From assembly GCA_949775045.1 (NCBI GenBank), contig OX459105.1, forward strand, positions 434,001 through 498,000: a DNA stretch of 64,000 nucleotides. The letters run 5' to 3'. Shown one piece after another: positions 11,906 through 23,373 of the stretch. The notes beneath the pieces are model-generated. The model did not search any database. It was given only the letters and a program-made list of their open reading frames with translations, and was not told where the DNA came from. This stretch comes from Metridium senile (taxonomy: Eukaryota; Cnidaria; Anthozoa; Actiniaria; Metridiidae). The first letter of the stretch is position 1. The number at the start of each line of letters is the position of its first letter. A program made the translations under genes and the position numbers.

Positions 11906-12414
11906 ATATACAAAACATAACTCTAAAACACTGTACTGACATAATGGCATAAACTGCACAATGCATTTTGGTCTTGCATGGAATGTACTATTCAGTATTG
12001 ATAAGTCAAACTCTTTCTGGAATAGTTATATATTGTATATACCGTATATATGTATGATTACATCCTATTGCAGAAGGATTTGAGCACATATTTATAAAAA
12101 AATATAATGTAATTAACATCCAGATAAACTAGTATTTTGAGTTTTGCATCTCATTTATATTTGTATATTTGATTGTATAAATGTGTACCACAATCATTCT
12201 GTACTTGAGGGTATGCATGTATAATTACTTTTATACTACATATTCTCAATTTCAGAAAGGTTGTGGTTTATGTACATGTACATATATAATTATACCAATA
12301 CCTTATTATTCGGTGTATCTTTTTATGATTTTTTTTATATTTACGTGTGTTTAAAAGGATAAGAACATTCATTGCAGAATATTAAAGTTGTCCTTCAGTA
12401 GCATTTTGGAAGGT

Positions 12415-12557
12415 ATTATGAGAGTAGGTTTGAGGCCATGTACTATACTGTATTTATTTATTTGGATCTATCTTCTGATGATGTCGGCGTCCAACAAAAG
12501 CTCAAGACCCAAATAAATAAATACAGTAGTACATGGCCTCAAACCTACTCTCATAAT
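12415..12557. mobile_element. Hairpin MITE
   Basis: Near-perfect arms ATTATGAGAGTAGGTTTGAG / inverse of about 50 bp around a loop of about 45 bp. No clear target duplication. Very high arm identity suggests a recent origin or arm homogenisation. Confidence 0.65.
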
Positions 12558-13096
12558 TTATTGCAGTGTTTTTAGTTTGCATCTTTTTAGATAATTAGCC
12601 TTAGTGTTACTACAAGGTGTGCATATACTGCAATCAAGTATATATATATATCAATATAATGAAAATGGTTCGCAATGTTTTTAAGCGATTTTAGGCGTTT
12701 TAAGGCGATTTAGCGCGTTTTAAGGCGATTTAGCGCGATTTAAGGCGATTTAGCGCGATTTAAGGCGATTTAGCTCGATTTAAGGTCCGGGGGCAGGCCT
12801 CACGATATTTCGAATTTGTCTGGTTCTTACTGACAGTCACTCTTAAATGACTTCACTCTAACCTGCTAAACAATTAAAGTGTATTAGTTAAAGTGTGATA
12901 GTCAAATAACAACAAAAGAACACAATGGATATAAGGTACATTAAAGAGAGATACACTAAAGTGTGTTTAACAGGTTAATGAAAACTGCTCTTATATATGC
13001 ATGAGCTTTAAAAGGGAAGATTCAATTAATCAAGAAATGGGAGTTTGATTTCTCCAAAAAGAAAAACAAAATTGTGAAAAATAAAAAGCATAAAGC

Positions 13097-13502
13097 TACG
13101 GTAATGCGAGCAACAAATTCGTCCAACTTGTCTCGCAACATCGCTGCAAAACAAGTTGGAAAGCGATGTTGCTCGTTTTTCCACCCGCGTACCAACTTGT
13201 CTCGCGTCAAAATGGCTTGTTGCAAGTTGAAAAAGTTTGTTGCAGAAAGTAGAAGATCGTTGCTCGTATTACCACACCAACCCAACTTGTCTCGCAGCAA
13301 AATGACGTCAGGCACGCCGCCATGTTTGTTTACTCGCTGTATTAACCAATCAGAATTCAGAATTCAACTCAACTTGCAACAAGCCATTTTGACGCGAGAC
13401 AAGTTGGTACGCGGGTGGAAAAACGCGCAACATCGCTTTTCAACTTGTTTTGCAGCAATGTTGCGAGACAAGTTGGACGATTTTCCTGCTCGTATTACCG
13501 TA
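13097..13502. mobile_element. TA-flanked foldback with ACAAGTTG motifs
   Basis: Ends (TA)CGGTAATGCGAGCAAC and the inverse of CTGCTCGTATTACCG(TA). The motif CAACTTGTCTCGC recurs in both orientations throughout. The TA dinucleotide at each end fits a Tc1/mariner-type target. The overlapping 97- and 144-codon frames are shadows of the palindrome. Confidence 0.7.
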
Positions 13503-13792
13503 CCTTAAAGCACAACAGTTGTCACAAGTTTGTACAATGTGATAAGACTTCTAAGAAAAATATACTAATAACAGTAAAACAAATTAGGTTTACAATTCAA
13601 CAAAAAAAAATATTTTAAATATTAAGTTATTATTAAGTTCATTTCACAATTTTTCACAATTTTTTTTATAATATCCAATTAATGTTGTTCTCGTAACAAT
13701 GTAATATTTCTTTAAACAATAATTTTCAAGTACAGAAATAATTAAATGTGAACAACATTTTTTTGTTTAATCAGTAAGTTGATTAGGTAGTG

Positions 13793-14017
13793 GTACCTAT
13801 TATCGCGCACAAACTATTATCGTGCTTTTCGTAAAAAAAATAATGTATACCTTCTAAAATACTGCTTCAAAATTAATTAAAACAACTATGGCTGCTTATT
13901 CTGCTGTTACCAACTTTTTCGGTCCACTTTTTTCAATAAACGTTTACGCAGAATAGAAGATATATATTATTTAAAAAAAAAAAAACCCGGTAAAAGGATG
14001 TGCGCGATAATAGGTAC
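13793..14017. mobile_element. Short foldback with GTACCTATTATCGCGCAC ends
   Basis: Inverted ends GTACCTATTATCGCGCAC at 13793-13810 and 14000-14017. A lone copy of the same end occurs at 25268-25285. Confidence 0.6.
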
Positions 14018-14733
14018 GACTACTTTACTAATACAAACTTTCAGAACAAAAATATAGATGTGTATTAGCAAGGGAAAAAAGTGTTTCATCCAATGTTAGG
14101 GATAAGGGGTCGAAGATATGAAAGTCATTGTGATATTTGGTCGCCAAAGAGAAAGAATAAACAAACTAAATTGATTTTTTGATCAACAAATGTTTACGTA
14201 AAGCTGGTTCGTTGACAAGGGCGAATACGACGTACGAGTTTACAGTAAACTTGGGCACTTTAAAGGGATTGACGAGCAGAACAGAAGCAAAAGGAAACAC
14301 GTACTTTGGCTTAGATAAAAGTTCGACACCTTGGGAGTAAAACGTCCTCCTTTGAGTTTATAAAAAGTCGTAAAACAAGAGAATTTATTTTTTTGACTAC
14401 GCGGTAGCTTTTGTTTCGGAGAAAAAAATGGCGGCTAAACGAGCGAACAGCAGCTTAAATTATATTTCGACTATTTAAAGGATAAAAAAGGTTTTGAACT
14501 AAAAGCATTAATGAACAAAGGTTGGACTTATGCGAAAATAGAAGCGATTAAGCTAGTAAATCTTTGTTTTGAAGTCATTTTGTTTCAATTTTCACGCCTT
14601 TAAAATTGAATTTTTTTGGCAGGCAATTCGCGCCAAGATTTGGTTGCTATGTGACGTCATACTGTCATACATGACTGTACCGGGGTTTTATTAAAGAAAC
14701 CTTTGGAGTTACCTCCTCCCTCCTGTATTTAAC

Positions 14734-15061
14734 ATTTTTAGTCCAATATCTATAATTATTGAATTTTAACGATATTTTGAGCCAAGAATATCGGTTTCTC
14801 ACAGGAATTCGCTACAACCTGTTAAACTGAAACAATTGTTTTACATGTTAATATTATTTACAAAAAATAAGTGCTCAGAAAACAAATCCACAAACTGCAG
14901 TAAACGAAAACCTAAAGGTTTTTATATCTAAAGTGCGCCTAGCGCAGCCTTAGCCGGGTGGCACGGCGGATCTCCCTGTCCTTGTACTGTATTGCATAAG
15001 TTGTGGATGCATATCCTTATCGTCGTCTTTTGATGGTTCCTCGTCACTCTAGCTCGATATC
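14734..15061. other. No gene seen
   Basis: AT-rich sequence between the hAT-like nest and the 15.1-kb palindrome. No splice-supported frame and no repeat was identified. Confidence 0.5.
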
Positions 15062-15568
15062 AATAGACCGATCCAAGGTTATTGCCGCCATCTTGTAGGG
15101 GGTGCAGAACTACTGGGGCGAGCAATAAATGTATGTAACTTTGAACTTATATAACTCCACTTGAAATTGCCGAATGTTCAATATAAACATTTTATATCAA
15201 AGATACTATGCATGGCTATACCTGAGATCAAACTAAGGTTGTTAAATTATGTGAAACGTATGTAAACGGCGATTTCAAATCTCCCTATATTTACTGTGTA
15301 ATTCTATATCGCTGAAACAAAGTGTTTGTATGTAGATCTAAAATATTGATTACAGAGCCTGTAGCTCGTTTCCCAGCGCTATTTTTTGGATATGTTATAA
15401 ACAATGCAAAACCTTTGATAGACAATTTTAACTTTGAAAATCCAATGAATTGGAAGAAAAATACGTACGTTCAAAGTGGTCCAAAATCACATAGTTACAT
15501 TCTCTACTCGCCCCAGTAGTTTTGCACCCCTTGCAAGATGGCGGCAATAACCTTGGATCGGTCTATTG
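15062..15568. repeat. Palindrome overlapping the end of a coding exon
   Basis: 15062-15134 is an inverted copy of about 15490-15568 (CAATAGACCGATCCAAGGTT, TTGCCGCCATCTTG and CTACTGGGGCGAG shared). The right arm contains the last 20 or so codons and the stop of the minus-strand exon that starts near 15822. The left arm could be an inverted duplicate of the exon end, or both could be transposon ends. Confidence 0.65.
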
Positions 15569-18500
15569 CAATGTCGTCCCCTCCCTGTAACAGCCTTTCT
15601 ATTCGATCAGCTTCCTCCTGAGGTAAAGAATAATATCTGGATCCAGAGTCGTCTGTGGTTATGTCAATATCCACACTGTCGACAATCGTGTATAGAGAGT
15701 TTTTGCTGTCTTCAAAAGCTTCCTGATACAGAAAGACGTCATCTGTATTACTGTTGTCAAGCCATGCAGAGAAAGTGGGCGACCTCTTCAAAAAACTCTC
15801 GATTTTTCGCTGTTTTACTCTTTACAAGAAGATCTTTCAACAGTACGGCTAGAAAAAAGCTAAAGCGTTCCCTGCGTCTAGCATGTTTCACAGCAACAAC
15901 ATCCTGCGTATGAAATAGCACCGACTTCGTAACGTGACTGGTCGAGTGAGTTGTCTCCCTCTGCTGTAGACTGGAGTGTTTCGCCAAGTAAGGAGGCGGT
16001 TGGAACAGTTGATCCAGGAAGTGATGTTTGAGTACAGAATGAAATAGCATACGGCAGATGACCAGTTTCCTCTTTACTCTTGTCTCTTATGGTGTGCTGT
16101 CTTACACGTTTGCCAAACGAACTTGCAAACTCCCGCAGTGTTGCTTTGTCTTCTAAACTCAACTCCTCTAATACTTCCGTAATCTGCACTATTTCTGACT
16201 TTGGAGGACAAGCATCGATGACTTTGTCATGATAATAGCTGCTAGGGCCTGTATAGTAGTGGAACTGGTCCCTATACATTCTTTTCTGTAGTTCCCTGAC
16301 ACGTGCTGCACGTCGGGTTCCATATTCAAATTGTGTTGACATGGGATCGTCCTTCCTCATAAGTGAGAAAAAGTTATCTACCATAAGGGTCATCATGGAT
16401 GTCAAGCGGATTTGTGGTAAGAGATCTATAGCAGCCAACTCCGTCAGAAAATTCTGTAGTCTAGTGCATAATAGTGAAAGTTTCAACAGATTTTTATTTT
16501 AGGAGAAATTCGACATTTTAGGCTTGAAGGCTTGATAAGGCGATTTCCCGGCATCACACGTACTCCGCGAGAAATGCATTTTCGAAGTGTAAACAAAATT
16601 GAATTTCGTAACTGTATAGCTCTTTTAAAAGATCGATAAACACTTGTTATTTCAACAGTAAAATAATTTTTTTTTATTTAGAATTGAAAATTTAATGGAA
16701 TTTTCAATTTGACCTAAATTTAGTCGATTTTCAATGCCTGAAAATAGCACAAATTGAGGAGTCAAAAAACCGACTTGCTACATGACTTTGTGAAATAAAA
16801 AAATGTTCCTGTGAAAGAGCATTCTTTTAGCTTTTAGAAAATGTAAGAACATTTTTGGGCTACTAAAACCTCGACATTCTAGAGCTCCTCGAAAAGGCAT
16901 TGTGGACGCTAAAAATAGCATGTGTTATGCTAATAAAAACATTGCAATGGATTTCTTTCACAATTTTAATGCATTTTAACCCTTTTTATTTCTTTAGAAC
17001 AATATTTTGTATATATAGACATTTTATATAATTTTTGATACTTTTATTTTAGTATTTTATTTGTTAGGCATTGCCAAGTCCTCATTTCGTTTTGAGTAAC
17101 ATTACTAAATTAAGAAACGAAGCAATTCCGTAAAATTGAGGCTTCAAATATACACTATATCTATACTTAAATATGTCTATAGTTAAAATACATTGGTAAA
17201 GTTTTTGAATTGAAACTAGACGCTCTACGGAGCGTGCACTCGTGCCCTGGATGCAAGGTGATGAGCTTGGGACAGCTGGAACTGAGTTTACAGATTTGAA
17301 TTGCAGAAAAGCATTTAAGACAGTAATCACTGAACGCACACAATGTTTGTACGTTATGAAGTTGCTGATCAAGTTAAACTGATATAAATATGAAACTAGT
17401 GCTACTGGAGTACTTGGATTCTTAGCTGCATAAGGGATGAAATACTATTTCATTTGGAAGGGATCGAGACCTAAGCTACACTTCCCAGTATGATTTTACT
17501 GTCACTTGCAACCTTATTTTTTCTTTTCGGGTTCCATATTTGAATACATCCCCCGTTTTATTGTTAATTTGCATCTTTTGTTTGTTTAATTTAAATTTCG
17601 TTAGAGTATTGTGTCTTTCCTTATCACTGGACATTTGAGAACTGGAAAGAGAATAAAATACATATTTTGCATCACATTGGGAGGTTTGTTCTTTTATGAC
17701 ACAAAAGGTTTTGATAAGACAGTATTGTCATCAGTAATGTTGTAAGTTGTCTTATTTTGTTGAATAATATAGTTTATAGAATAACCAGAGAAACAAAGCA
17801 TGAAACCGGTTGTTTTGATATTAATATTTTTTATAATGCAGTTCTTGAGGAATGTTTTACTTGAAGAACTACTTCATGTTCAGTAACTAATGTGCATTTT
17901 AGGTCAAAAATGGTATCATATATCTTTAAAACTTTTGTAATTCACTGGCATCATTTTGTACAAAACCATTACAAATATTATACAGCTTAGCATGCTCATT
18001 AATGGAATCTAATGTTACAGAATTCCAATATCCACAGGATTTTATAACACAGAAACATATAGCGTATGCTGCAATTGATAAAAAAAAATATTTTACTCTC
18101 AGCAATATAATTCATGTGAGAGTTTATGTTATCACTGCCATCATCAGATTCATTTATAAATGTTAAAGAATTAATTATCCAAAAAGTTGAAACATAATGT
18201 ACTTCATCCACATGACCAATATTTATTGTAGTATATTTAATTCCTGTACATAGAGGACTAATCAAATTAAATGGTGCAAAGCCCTCATTTGATCACCTGA
18301 ACCACCAACATCTAACAATTGTAAAACCTCATTCAGCTATTAATCAAGACTGCAATAATACCACAGGGGGAATTGTTGGAACAGTTTGCACAATACCATC
18401 TAGAGTTAGAGGGCAAGGATTTGATTGAATGTCACGTGAAATAAGTAATTTTCCTCTAGATCGAAAAACAATAGCTCTCTAATTTGAGTACAACATTTTA

Positions 18501-21500
18501 TTGAATAAATGCATTTGGTGTCATTACAATTAAACTTCGTCCTTGTTTTAGTACAATAAGATTTACTATTGAATAGATTATTAACTGACTTACTCATGTT
18601 GTTGATTTGTGAGTTAAACCAATGTTTAACTGTTTTTCATTGTAATAGTAATTTGTTTTGCCGGTTTTTCGACCATCCAGGTAGCTGTAGTCTCTTCGTT
18701 TGTCGCTGCTAGGACAGTTTCCTCACGAATGGAAGGAGAAGCGACGATATGCTTGCTGATTTCTTCGTTTCTTTGAGCTAAGACAGCTTCCTTACGAATG
18801 GAAAGCGTTTTAATTCGATAAACTATGTCCATTGTTGTCCATTTTGTTTATGTCTTCGTAAAATGGCCGCCGCCTCCTTGATTATTTAGCTTGTATGTCG
18901 CAAAGAATGCTGGGTGTTAGCGCCTCGCTTTCAAAATCTTCGACATGGAAATGACAGACGACGACGGAGCTGCATTTTAAGACTCGTGCCGGCCATAGGC
19001 TGGCTGTGCTGTAAAAATAATTAGCTAAATATATGTGCATGAATTTAATTGTTCTGCTTCAATGATTTGAGCGTGACCTTTTATTTATAGTATCAATAGC
19101 ACAATAGCGCAGCGCAGTAAGGCTAAAAATAGTTCCAAGACTCGGACAAACATTGCGTTCAGATTTACCGTGTTGAGCAATATATGAACCGATCTTATCA
19201 TTTCCTGCTGAAATTAGAATAACAACGTGATTAAACAAAAATTTGCTTCGATCGGCATTGAAAATAGTCTGCTGAAAGTTAAATAAAAGTTTGTTTGTCC
19301 GAGTTAGGCCTTTGTCTCCATTTTTGTGACGTCATTACTGCGCTGCGCTATTGATTTGGTAGAGTACAAACACTAAAAGTGTGCAATATTTTGTACTATT
19401 TAACACTAAATAGTGTTGATTAAACAATAGAGAGCAAAAGAATAACAAAAAAAAAACATAAAAAGAGAGAAATAAAGAAAATATGAAAATATAATAACGC
19501 ATAATCGATCAGCAAAGCTTGGTGAATGTCCGCAGGCATAATGCCCTAAAAACAAAGCTAATTTCACCATACCGTAAGTCCTCTAAAAGCCACCTGGGGG
19601 CTTTTTATTTCAAGCACGTTAGAGAGGGGGGCGGTTAAAGGAGAGGGGGGCTTCATAGACGGGAGGGGCTTATCTGAATTTGACCGGAAAGTAGATGATG
19701 ATGATTTTTTAATCAAAATACAGTAAACAATCTGGAATAAAAACAAGTCATACATCACAAAAAATTGAAGAGTAGACCTAAGAAACTAAAAAACATGAGG
19801 TTTAAGATCATACAGCTGAAAATAAGGAACAAGATTTTGTTTTTTGTTCCGTCAGTGAACTGACAAGTATTAGATAGAGCATCTACGGTAGAGTGCAAAC
19901 ACTAAAAGTGTGCAACATAAATACTACTAAATACTGCTAAATTATGCAAATTCATTTGTTCTCTATTGTTTAATTAATCAACCCTACTTAGTGGTAAATT
20001 ACGGTGGCCCATAAATGTCACGGCAAAACTTTATTACTCACGGCAAATCATTTATTATTCACGACAAATCTGTTATTATTCACGGCAAAACTTTCAGTTA
20101 CTAACAGCAAAACTTACGAAAACAAAACTGAAGCTGCGGCATTCATGTGTAAAATTCAAGATGGCGGATGAAGTAGATGATCACGGCTCGAATCTTTGTT
20201 TTATAGAGGATACGGGTATGAAAAAAATTTCCATATGTTCAGAACGCAACTCAAGATAAACATGGGTCTAATTAGCACACTAAAAGAAAGCTGAAGCAGT
20301 ACAAACTTCAATGTAACATTGAGTTCGAATCGCAAAAACTATAAGAAACGCTACAATGTCAATTTGTAAAAGCGATGAACTGATAAGCATTGACCTGGGC
20401 GTAGTGTGGGACTTAAAAATGTGAAAGAATAACTGAAACATTAAGAACAAGGATGAAAAAGTGGAAAATATAATTAGATATATAATAAAACGAGTAATCA
20501 GTAAATAGATGAATGAAGTAATGGAAAATGAAAAACAAAAAAATTGGGCATGGATGGTGGAATATAGAACTGAATGGGAGAAAGAAAGAACCAGTAATAA
20601 AAAATATGATAAAAAATATAAATAAAAACGAAAAAGAAATATATGGGTAAATGGGTTAAATAGAATAAAAAATCAAAAAAAAAAAATTTAAAAGACACTC
20701 GGGGATAAGCGGGGATGGGAGGGGGAAGAGGAATGGCGAAAATATGACCGAAAAAGGTGAACTATTATTGCTTTAAAAGCACGAAAAACAAGGATGGCAA
20801 GGAAGAATATATGAAAAGGAAATGATGTGTGGTAATGATATAAATTAGGTATAAAAAATATAAAGTAAACAATAAAAAAATAGATATGTAAATAAATGCA
20901 TGAATAGATGAATAAATTAAAATAAATGAAATGCCACGAGCAATAAGATTTGCCGTGAATAATAAAAGTTTGCCGTGAATAATAAAAGTTTGCCGTGAAT
21001 AATAAAAGATTTGCCGTGAATAATAAAAGATTTGCCGTTAATAATAAAAGATTTGCCGTGAATAATAAAAGATTTGCCGTGACATTTATGGGCCACCGTA
21101 GTAAATAGTACAAAGTATTGCACACTTTTAGTGTTTGTACTCTACCAAATCAATTGTGCTATTGATACTATAAATAAAAGGTCACGCTCAAATCATTGAA
21201 GCAGAACAATTAAATTTATGCACATATATTTAGCAAATTATTTTACAGCACAGCGCTGCTTTTAATGTCATTTTAATTTAAAAACTTTACCAATGTATAT
21301 ATTTGAAGCCTCAATTCTACGGAATTGCTTCGTTATAAATTTTTAAGTAATGTTACTCAAAACGAAATGAGGACTTGGCAATGCCTAACAAATAAAATAC
21401 TCAAATAAAAGTATTAAAAATTATATGAAATGTCTATATATACAAAATATTGTTCTAAAGAAATAAAAAGGGTTAAAATGCATTAAAATTGTGACAGAAA

Positions 21501-22326
21501 TCCATTGAAATGTTTTTATTAGCATAATTACTCAGACGTTTGTGTGTCACGATGTCACGCACGTCACCGTGACATATGCTATTTTTAGCGTCCACAATGC
21601 CTTTTCGAGGAGCTCTAGAATGTCGAAGTTTTAGTAGCCCAAAAATGTTTTTACATTTTCTAAAAGCTAAACGAATGCTCTTTCACAGTAACATTTTTTT
21701 ATTTCATAAAGTCATGTAGCAAGTTGGTTTTTTGACTCCTCAATTTGTGCTATTTTCAGGCATTGAAAAGCGACTAAATTTAGGTCAAATTCAAAATTCC
21801 ATTAATTTTTCAATTCTAAATAAAAAAAAATTATTTTACTGTTGAAATAACAAGTGTTTATCGATCTTTTAAAAGAGCTATACAGTTACGAAATTCAATT
21901 TTGTTTACACTTCGAAAATGCATTTCTCGCGGCGTACGTGTGATGCCGGGAAATCGCCTTTCAAGCCTTCAAACCTAAAATGTCGAATTTCTCCTAAAAT
22001 AACAATCTGTTAAAACTTTCACTATTATTTCTGTGATACGGACATCGAGGGCTATCTTTGAGCAAAGTATGATAAAACAAACCTTATTTTCGTCCACAAT
22101 CAGAGGTATTAGCGATTTCAAGCCATGATTTTCTAAAAAAACTTTAGCATCCTCAGAAGAAGTCTATTAATAGAGAAATATCAATATGAGTAAGACTATA
22201 CAAATCAATGTAGGTTTTCACACGTTTGTGGCTGTTTCTAAACGTCTCTTCGATTCAACTCGGAATATTTCGATGTTAAGAAGCGAATATGTTAAAAAAT
22301 TAATTGTTACTTACCGAAAACGCCAT
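15504..22326 (-). CDS. Multi-exon gene of transposase-derived appearance, split by a foldback
   Basis: Minus strand. Supported pieces: first exon 22326-22315 (ATG GCG TTT TCG|GTAAGT); exon 22163-22083 encoding TSSEDAKVFLENHGLKSLIP, which resembles the start of a SAM domain (acceptor attaatag, donor AAG|GTTTGT, phase 0); exon from 16453 (acceptor gactacag, phase 0) to about 15900 encoding NFLTELAAIDLLPQIRL, MVDNFFSLMRKDDPMS, RRAARVRELQKRMY and FHYYTGPSSYY; last exon from about 15822 to 15504 ending VIAAILQGVQNYWGE-stop. The donor between the last two is unclear. The DNFFSxMR plus FxYxTGPSSxY pattern recalls transposase-derived proteins known from cnidarians; I cannot name the family. The 16.5-22.0 kb foldback fills the large intron, so middle exons may be lost. 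Confidence 0.5.
18626..18832 (-). CDS. Short ORF in the foldback interior, unrecognised
   Basis: A 68-codon frame beginning MDIVYRIKTLSIRKEAVLAQ. It contains a duplicated segment: RKEAVLAQRNEE and, about 20 residues on, REETVLAATNEE. An upstream ATG in another frame opens a short frame that stops quickly. Just upstream is a GC-richer block with AAAATGGCCGCCGCC on the plus strand (18862-18876). It could be the first exon of the element's gene or a host first exon stranded in the element. Confidence 0.25.
   Translation of the reverse strand: MDIVYRIKTLSIRKEAVLAQRNEEISKHIVASPSIREETVLAATNEETTATWMVEKPAKQITITMKNS
19106..19349. mobile_element. MITE with AGCGCAGCGCAGTAA ends
   Basis: Inverted ends AGCGCAGCGCAGTAA and TTACTGCGCTGCGCT flanked by AT. 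The inverted partner arm at about 21147-21165 reads AAATCAATTGTGCTATTG with no insert, giving a paralogous empty site in the same window. Confidence 0.7.
20000..21100. mobile_element. Foldback with 6-bp duplication GTAAAT and TTTGCCGTGAATAAT repeats
   Basis: Ends TACGGTGGCCCATAAATGTC and its inverse, flanked by GTAAAT at 19994-19999 and 21101-21106. Subterminal units AATAATAAAAGATTTGCCGTG repeat about seven times at the right end (20945-21075) and about four times, diverged, at the left. Frames at 20498-21125 are products of this repeat and are not genes. Confidence 0.75.
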
Positions 22327-22650
22327 TTGGAATCGTTAGTAGTTTAAATTTCGAGGATTTTAATACGTATTCGAGAGGAAGCCAAGGACAACGACGACCG
22401 TTAAACCGAAAAGGGCGCCAAGATGTAGCCGCTGAGAATGTAATGCAGGCGCTATTAGATTCCAGTCTCCTTGTTCGAGTCCAGCGTCTCTCTCACACGT
22501 CAGTACTGTTTTTCACTTATTGTTTTAGACGACTTTTTAGACACGAATCTTTCGATTTCTCTACGCTTTTACTGTGAATTGTTTAGTTCTTGTCTTGGTT
22601 TTACATTATCGAACAGAAGGTGACTGTATTCTGGGGAGTACCGCAATTTT

Positions 22651-23373
22651 ATGAATGGTAAAAGACATCTACATCCTTGCCACTGCCCGATTTGCAATGG
22701 AGCACTTCGTGATAAACGAACCATAAAAAAAACATTTCTCAAGTTCAGAAAGATTTACGGCCTCCTCCGCATGCAACCCTGCTGGGTTTCCTTTATCATG
22801 CGAACCGGAGAGGCAGAGTCAAGAGTTGCATGCGAAGGAGGCTAAGAAAGATTAAACCCAGGGACAAATTCTGACAGATCTGAGTTAAATTCAGATACCA
22901 CTCATGTAACTGGACATTATCACGAAGCAGCTCATGATGAATCTTCATCTCTATGGACTTGTAGCAATGATGAATTAGCTCACTCAGAGACAGGAAGTAC
23001 AGGAATTCCAGTTCCTTCTATAAATTCTGGAGATGACAATGGTGAAAGCAGTGATGATGAATCTGATCATACTGACAATGATTCAACTCAAAGCAACATT
23101 TCCCACGACTCGAATGATGATAGTTCTCAAGAGGGAGAAAACAGCGATAATGATGCTGATAGCAGTGCATCTGACAATGATGTCTATACTTGTCAATACA
23201 CAAAAAAGGACTTGCAAAATGCAATTCTTCGCAGTCTAGAATCAAAAGTTAAAAATGGATGGTCTCAACAAGAGACCCTTGCTGAGATGAAAAATTTATA
23301 TGAGCTAATGAAGGATAAACGTATTTCCCATAAATCATGGAATAACATCGAAAATCAGCAAAAATATAGCTAA
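22651..23373 (+). pseudogene. Transposase-like ORF broken by a MITE and a frameshift
   Basis: Starts MNGKRHLHPCHCPICNGALR followed by DKRTIKKTFLKFRK, a Cys-rich start (CxCxxCxG). I tentatively link this to animal CACTA-like (tnp2-type) transposase ORFs. It is interrupted after FRKI by an 89-bp MITE (22756-22844). Beyond the insert a long frame stays open from about 22846 to 23373, shifted by one base relative to the start. It encodes a Ser/Asp-rich acidic segment (SGDDNGESSDDESDH, QEGENSDNDADSSASDND) and then a helical part (LAEMKNLYELMKDKRISHKS). The end of this frame is also present, inverted, at 27664-27683, in the arm of the neighbouring foldback. Confidence 0.5.
22756..22844. mobile_element. 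89-bp MULE-like MITE inside the transposase-like ORF
   Basis: Ends TACGGCCTCCTCCGCATGC and the inverse of GCATGCGAAGGAGGCTA. Perfect 9-bp duplication AGAAAGATT (22747-22755, 22845-22853). Confidence 0.8.

Larger units (their letters stand above)
8327..12800. mobile_element. Element with 6-bp target duplication and GGCGATTTAA subterminal repeats
   Basis: Ends AGGCCAGCCCCTGGACCTTAA and the inverse of TTAAGGTCCGGGGGCAGGCCT, flanked by a perfect 6-bp duplication CACGAT (8321-8326, 12801-12806). Inside each end is a cluster of GCGATTTAAG(G) tandem motifs (8345-8550 and 12683-12783). It contains an inserted MULE-like foldback (10179-11905) and a hairpin (12415-12557). A 6-bp duplication with AG..CT termini is reported for Polinton/Maverick elements, but no Polinton gene is present, so the superfamily is open. 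Confidence 0.7.
6107..14725. mobile_element. 8.6-kb hAT-like composite element (outer shell of nest)
   Basis: The terminal inverted repeat CAGGAGGGAGGAGG is exact at both ends. It is flanked by the perfect 8-bp duplication TATTTAAC (6099-6106 and 14726-14733). An 8-bp duplication with CAGG termini is the signature of the hAT superfamily. Diverged similarity between the arms continues for several hundred bases (for example ATGTATGACAGTGTGACGTC against its inverse, and CTCGTCAATCCCTTTGAAGT against its inverse). No transposase frame was seen, so this is a non-autonomous element enlarged by later insertions. Confidence 0.75.
16469..22029. mobile_element. 5.6-kb long-inverted-repeat element, with nested insertions
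   Basis: Arms of about 750 bp (16469-17215 and 21268-22029) are inverted copies, starting AATAGTGAAAGTTT and running through GGAGAAATTCGACATTTTAG and CGAGAAATGCATTTTCGAAG. A second arm pair lies inside (18985-19105 against 21150-21250). Distant similarity to the arm also occurs at 29270-29460, so the family is dispersed. Two further elements are nested at 19106-19349 and 20000-21100. Confidence 0.65.

Noticed and set aside
13022..13508. Overlapping 97- and 144-codon frames on both strands
   Set aside because: Both lie in a palindrome with repeated ACAAGTTG motifs and mirror each other; no conserved protein features.
15566..16050. Alternative frames on both strands over the 15.5-16.5 kb exons
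   Set aside because: The minus-strand frame with the DNFFSLMRK block has the best motif content and splice borders; the others are shadows, though the exact last donor is unresolved.
20498..21125. Frames rich in F, Y and L with repeated IIHGKSF or LLFTANL
   Set aside because: Generated by the subterminal TTTGCCGTGAATAAT repeats of the 20000-21100 foldback.
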